A DNA stretch of 64,000 nucleotides from Bifidobacterium sp. ESL0784. Its GTDB lineage: Bacteria; Actinomycetota; Actinomycetes; Actinomycetales; Bifidobacteriaceae. The stretch is from assembly GCF_029433295.1 (NCBI RefSeq), contig NZ_JAQTHV010000003.1, forward strand, positions 434,001 to 498,000, written 5' to 3'. The notes beneath the pieces were generated by a model. It was given only the letters and a program-made list of their open reading frames with translations, searched no databases and had not been told where the DNA came from. Positions 63,880 to 64,000 of this stretch are shown here, one piece after another. Numbering within the stretch: position 1 is the stretch's first letter; each line of letters starts with the position of its first letter. The translations under genes and the position numbers were made by a program.

Positions 63880-64000
63880 TTAAGCCTGGCCAACTTCGTC
63901 CGGACCATCCACTTCTTGAATATACCCCTCACGAATCAGATGCTTCACACTCGACAATGCCGCCCCGTGCTCAATCACATCCAACGCATACTTCCGCCGA
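63880..64000 (-). CDS. C-terminal end of an unidentified protein
   Basis: The last 39 codons of a minus-strand gene that enters from beyond 64000. The reading is RRKYALDVIEHGAALSSVKH, then an acidic end (EVDGPDEVGQA) and TAA. It is too short to identify. A 51-bp gap separates it from the WxG-type gene, so it is probably in the same operon. Confidence 0.5.
   Translation of the reverse strand, partial: RRKYALDVIEHGAALSSVKHLIREGYIQEVDGPDEVGQA

Overview
The window looks like one contiguous piece of a Bifidobacterium (Bifidobacteriaceae, Actinomycetota) chromosome. This is inferred from a GC-rich actinobacterial gene set, an L-lactate dehydrogenase, a lexA / LysM protein / nrdR block arranged as in other Actinobacteria, a his cluster followed by glnA, several DivIVA-type proteins, and a dcw cluster split into two parts. 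I saw no tRNA or rRNA gene, CRISPR array, prophage or intact insertion sequence.

Region by region. 1-8.1 kb (minus strand): the front of the division and cell-wall cluster, mraZ, rsmH, ftsL-like, ftsI, a degenerate MurE-like gene, murF, mraY and the start of murD, headed by a four-copy 10-bp MraZ operator at 8021-8060. 8.4-16.3 kb: a HelD-type helicase, nrdR, an SOS-type LysM protein divergent from lexA across two SOS boxes, two membrane transporters and ldh. 16.7-28.4 kb: a large LPXTG-anchored repeat protein, hflX, a small methyltransferase, hrpA, a membrane-anchored extracellular protein and an MFS exporter. 28.5-37.5 kb: glnA, pgmB and the histidine cluster hisD-(GNAT)-hisC-hisB-(acidic disordered protein)-hisH-hisA. 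37.7-48 kb: dnaE, rluD, lspA, two adjacent DivIVA proteins, yggT, sepF, ftsZ and dusB. 48.1-48.5 kb: a gene-free block of alternating inverted repeats. 48.5-53.4 kb: glyS, a thiamine-binding-type protein, a LacI regulator, uppS and recO. 53.6-64 kb: an accessory and envelope region with a membrane-fused alpha/beta hydrolase, a DivIVA-like protein with four motifs, an FHA protein, and a minus-strand run that looks like the edge of a type VII (WXG100/Esx) secretion locus. That run holds an EsaB/YukD-like ubiquitin fold, a WxG-containing helical protein, two YcxB-like paralogues and two more membrane proteins.

How the genes work together. mraZ to murD and ftsZ/sepF/yggT/DivIVA/lspA are the septation and polar-growth machinery. 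lexA and the LysM protein couple DNA damage to division in the manner of YneA (Bacillus) or Rv2719c (Mycobacterium). The his genes form a nearly complete biosynthetic set next to glutamine synthetase, whose product feeds the HisH glutaminase.

The most interesting region is 59-64 kb. A G10 tract (63018-63027) lies between esaB and the next gene. An ATG overlapping the esaB stop would be in frame with that gene if the tract held 9 or 12 G, giving 298 or 299 residues, the size of its paralogue (299). At 10 G the frame is broken. This suggests slipped-strand phase variation of a secretion-linked membrane protein. A second tract, G8, lies inside another gene of the same locus. Other notable items are the MurE-like protein with a destroyed P-loop in the dcw cluster, the SOS-controlled LysM gene, and the unexplained repeat block at 48.1-48.5 kb.
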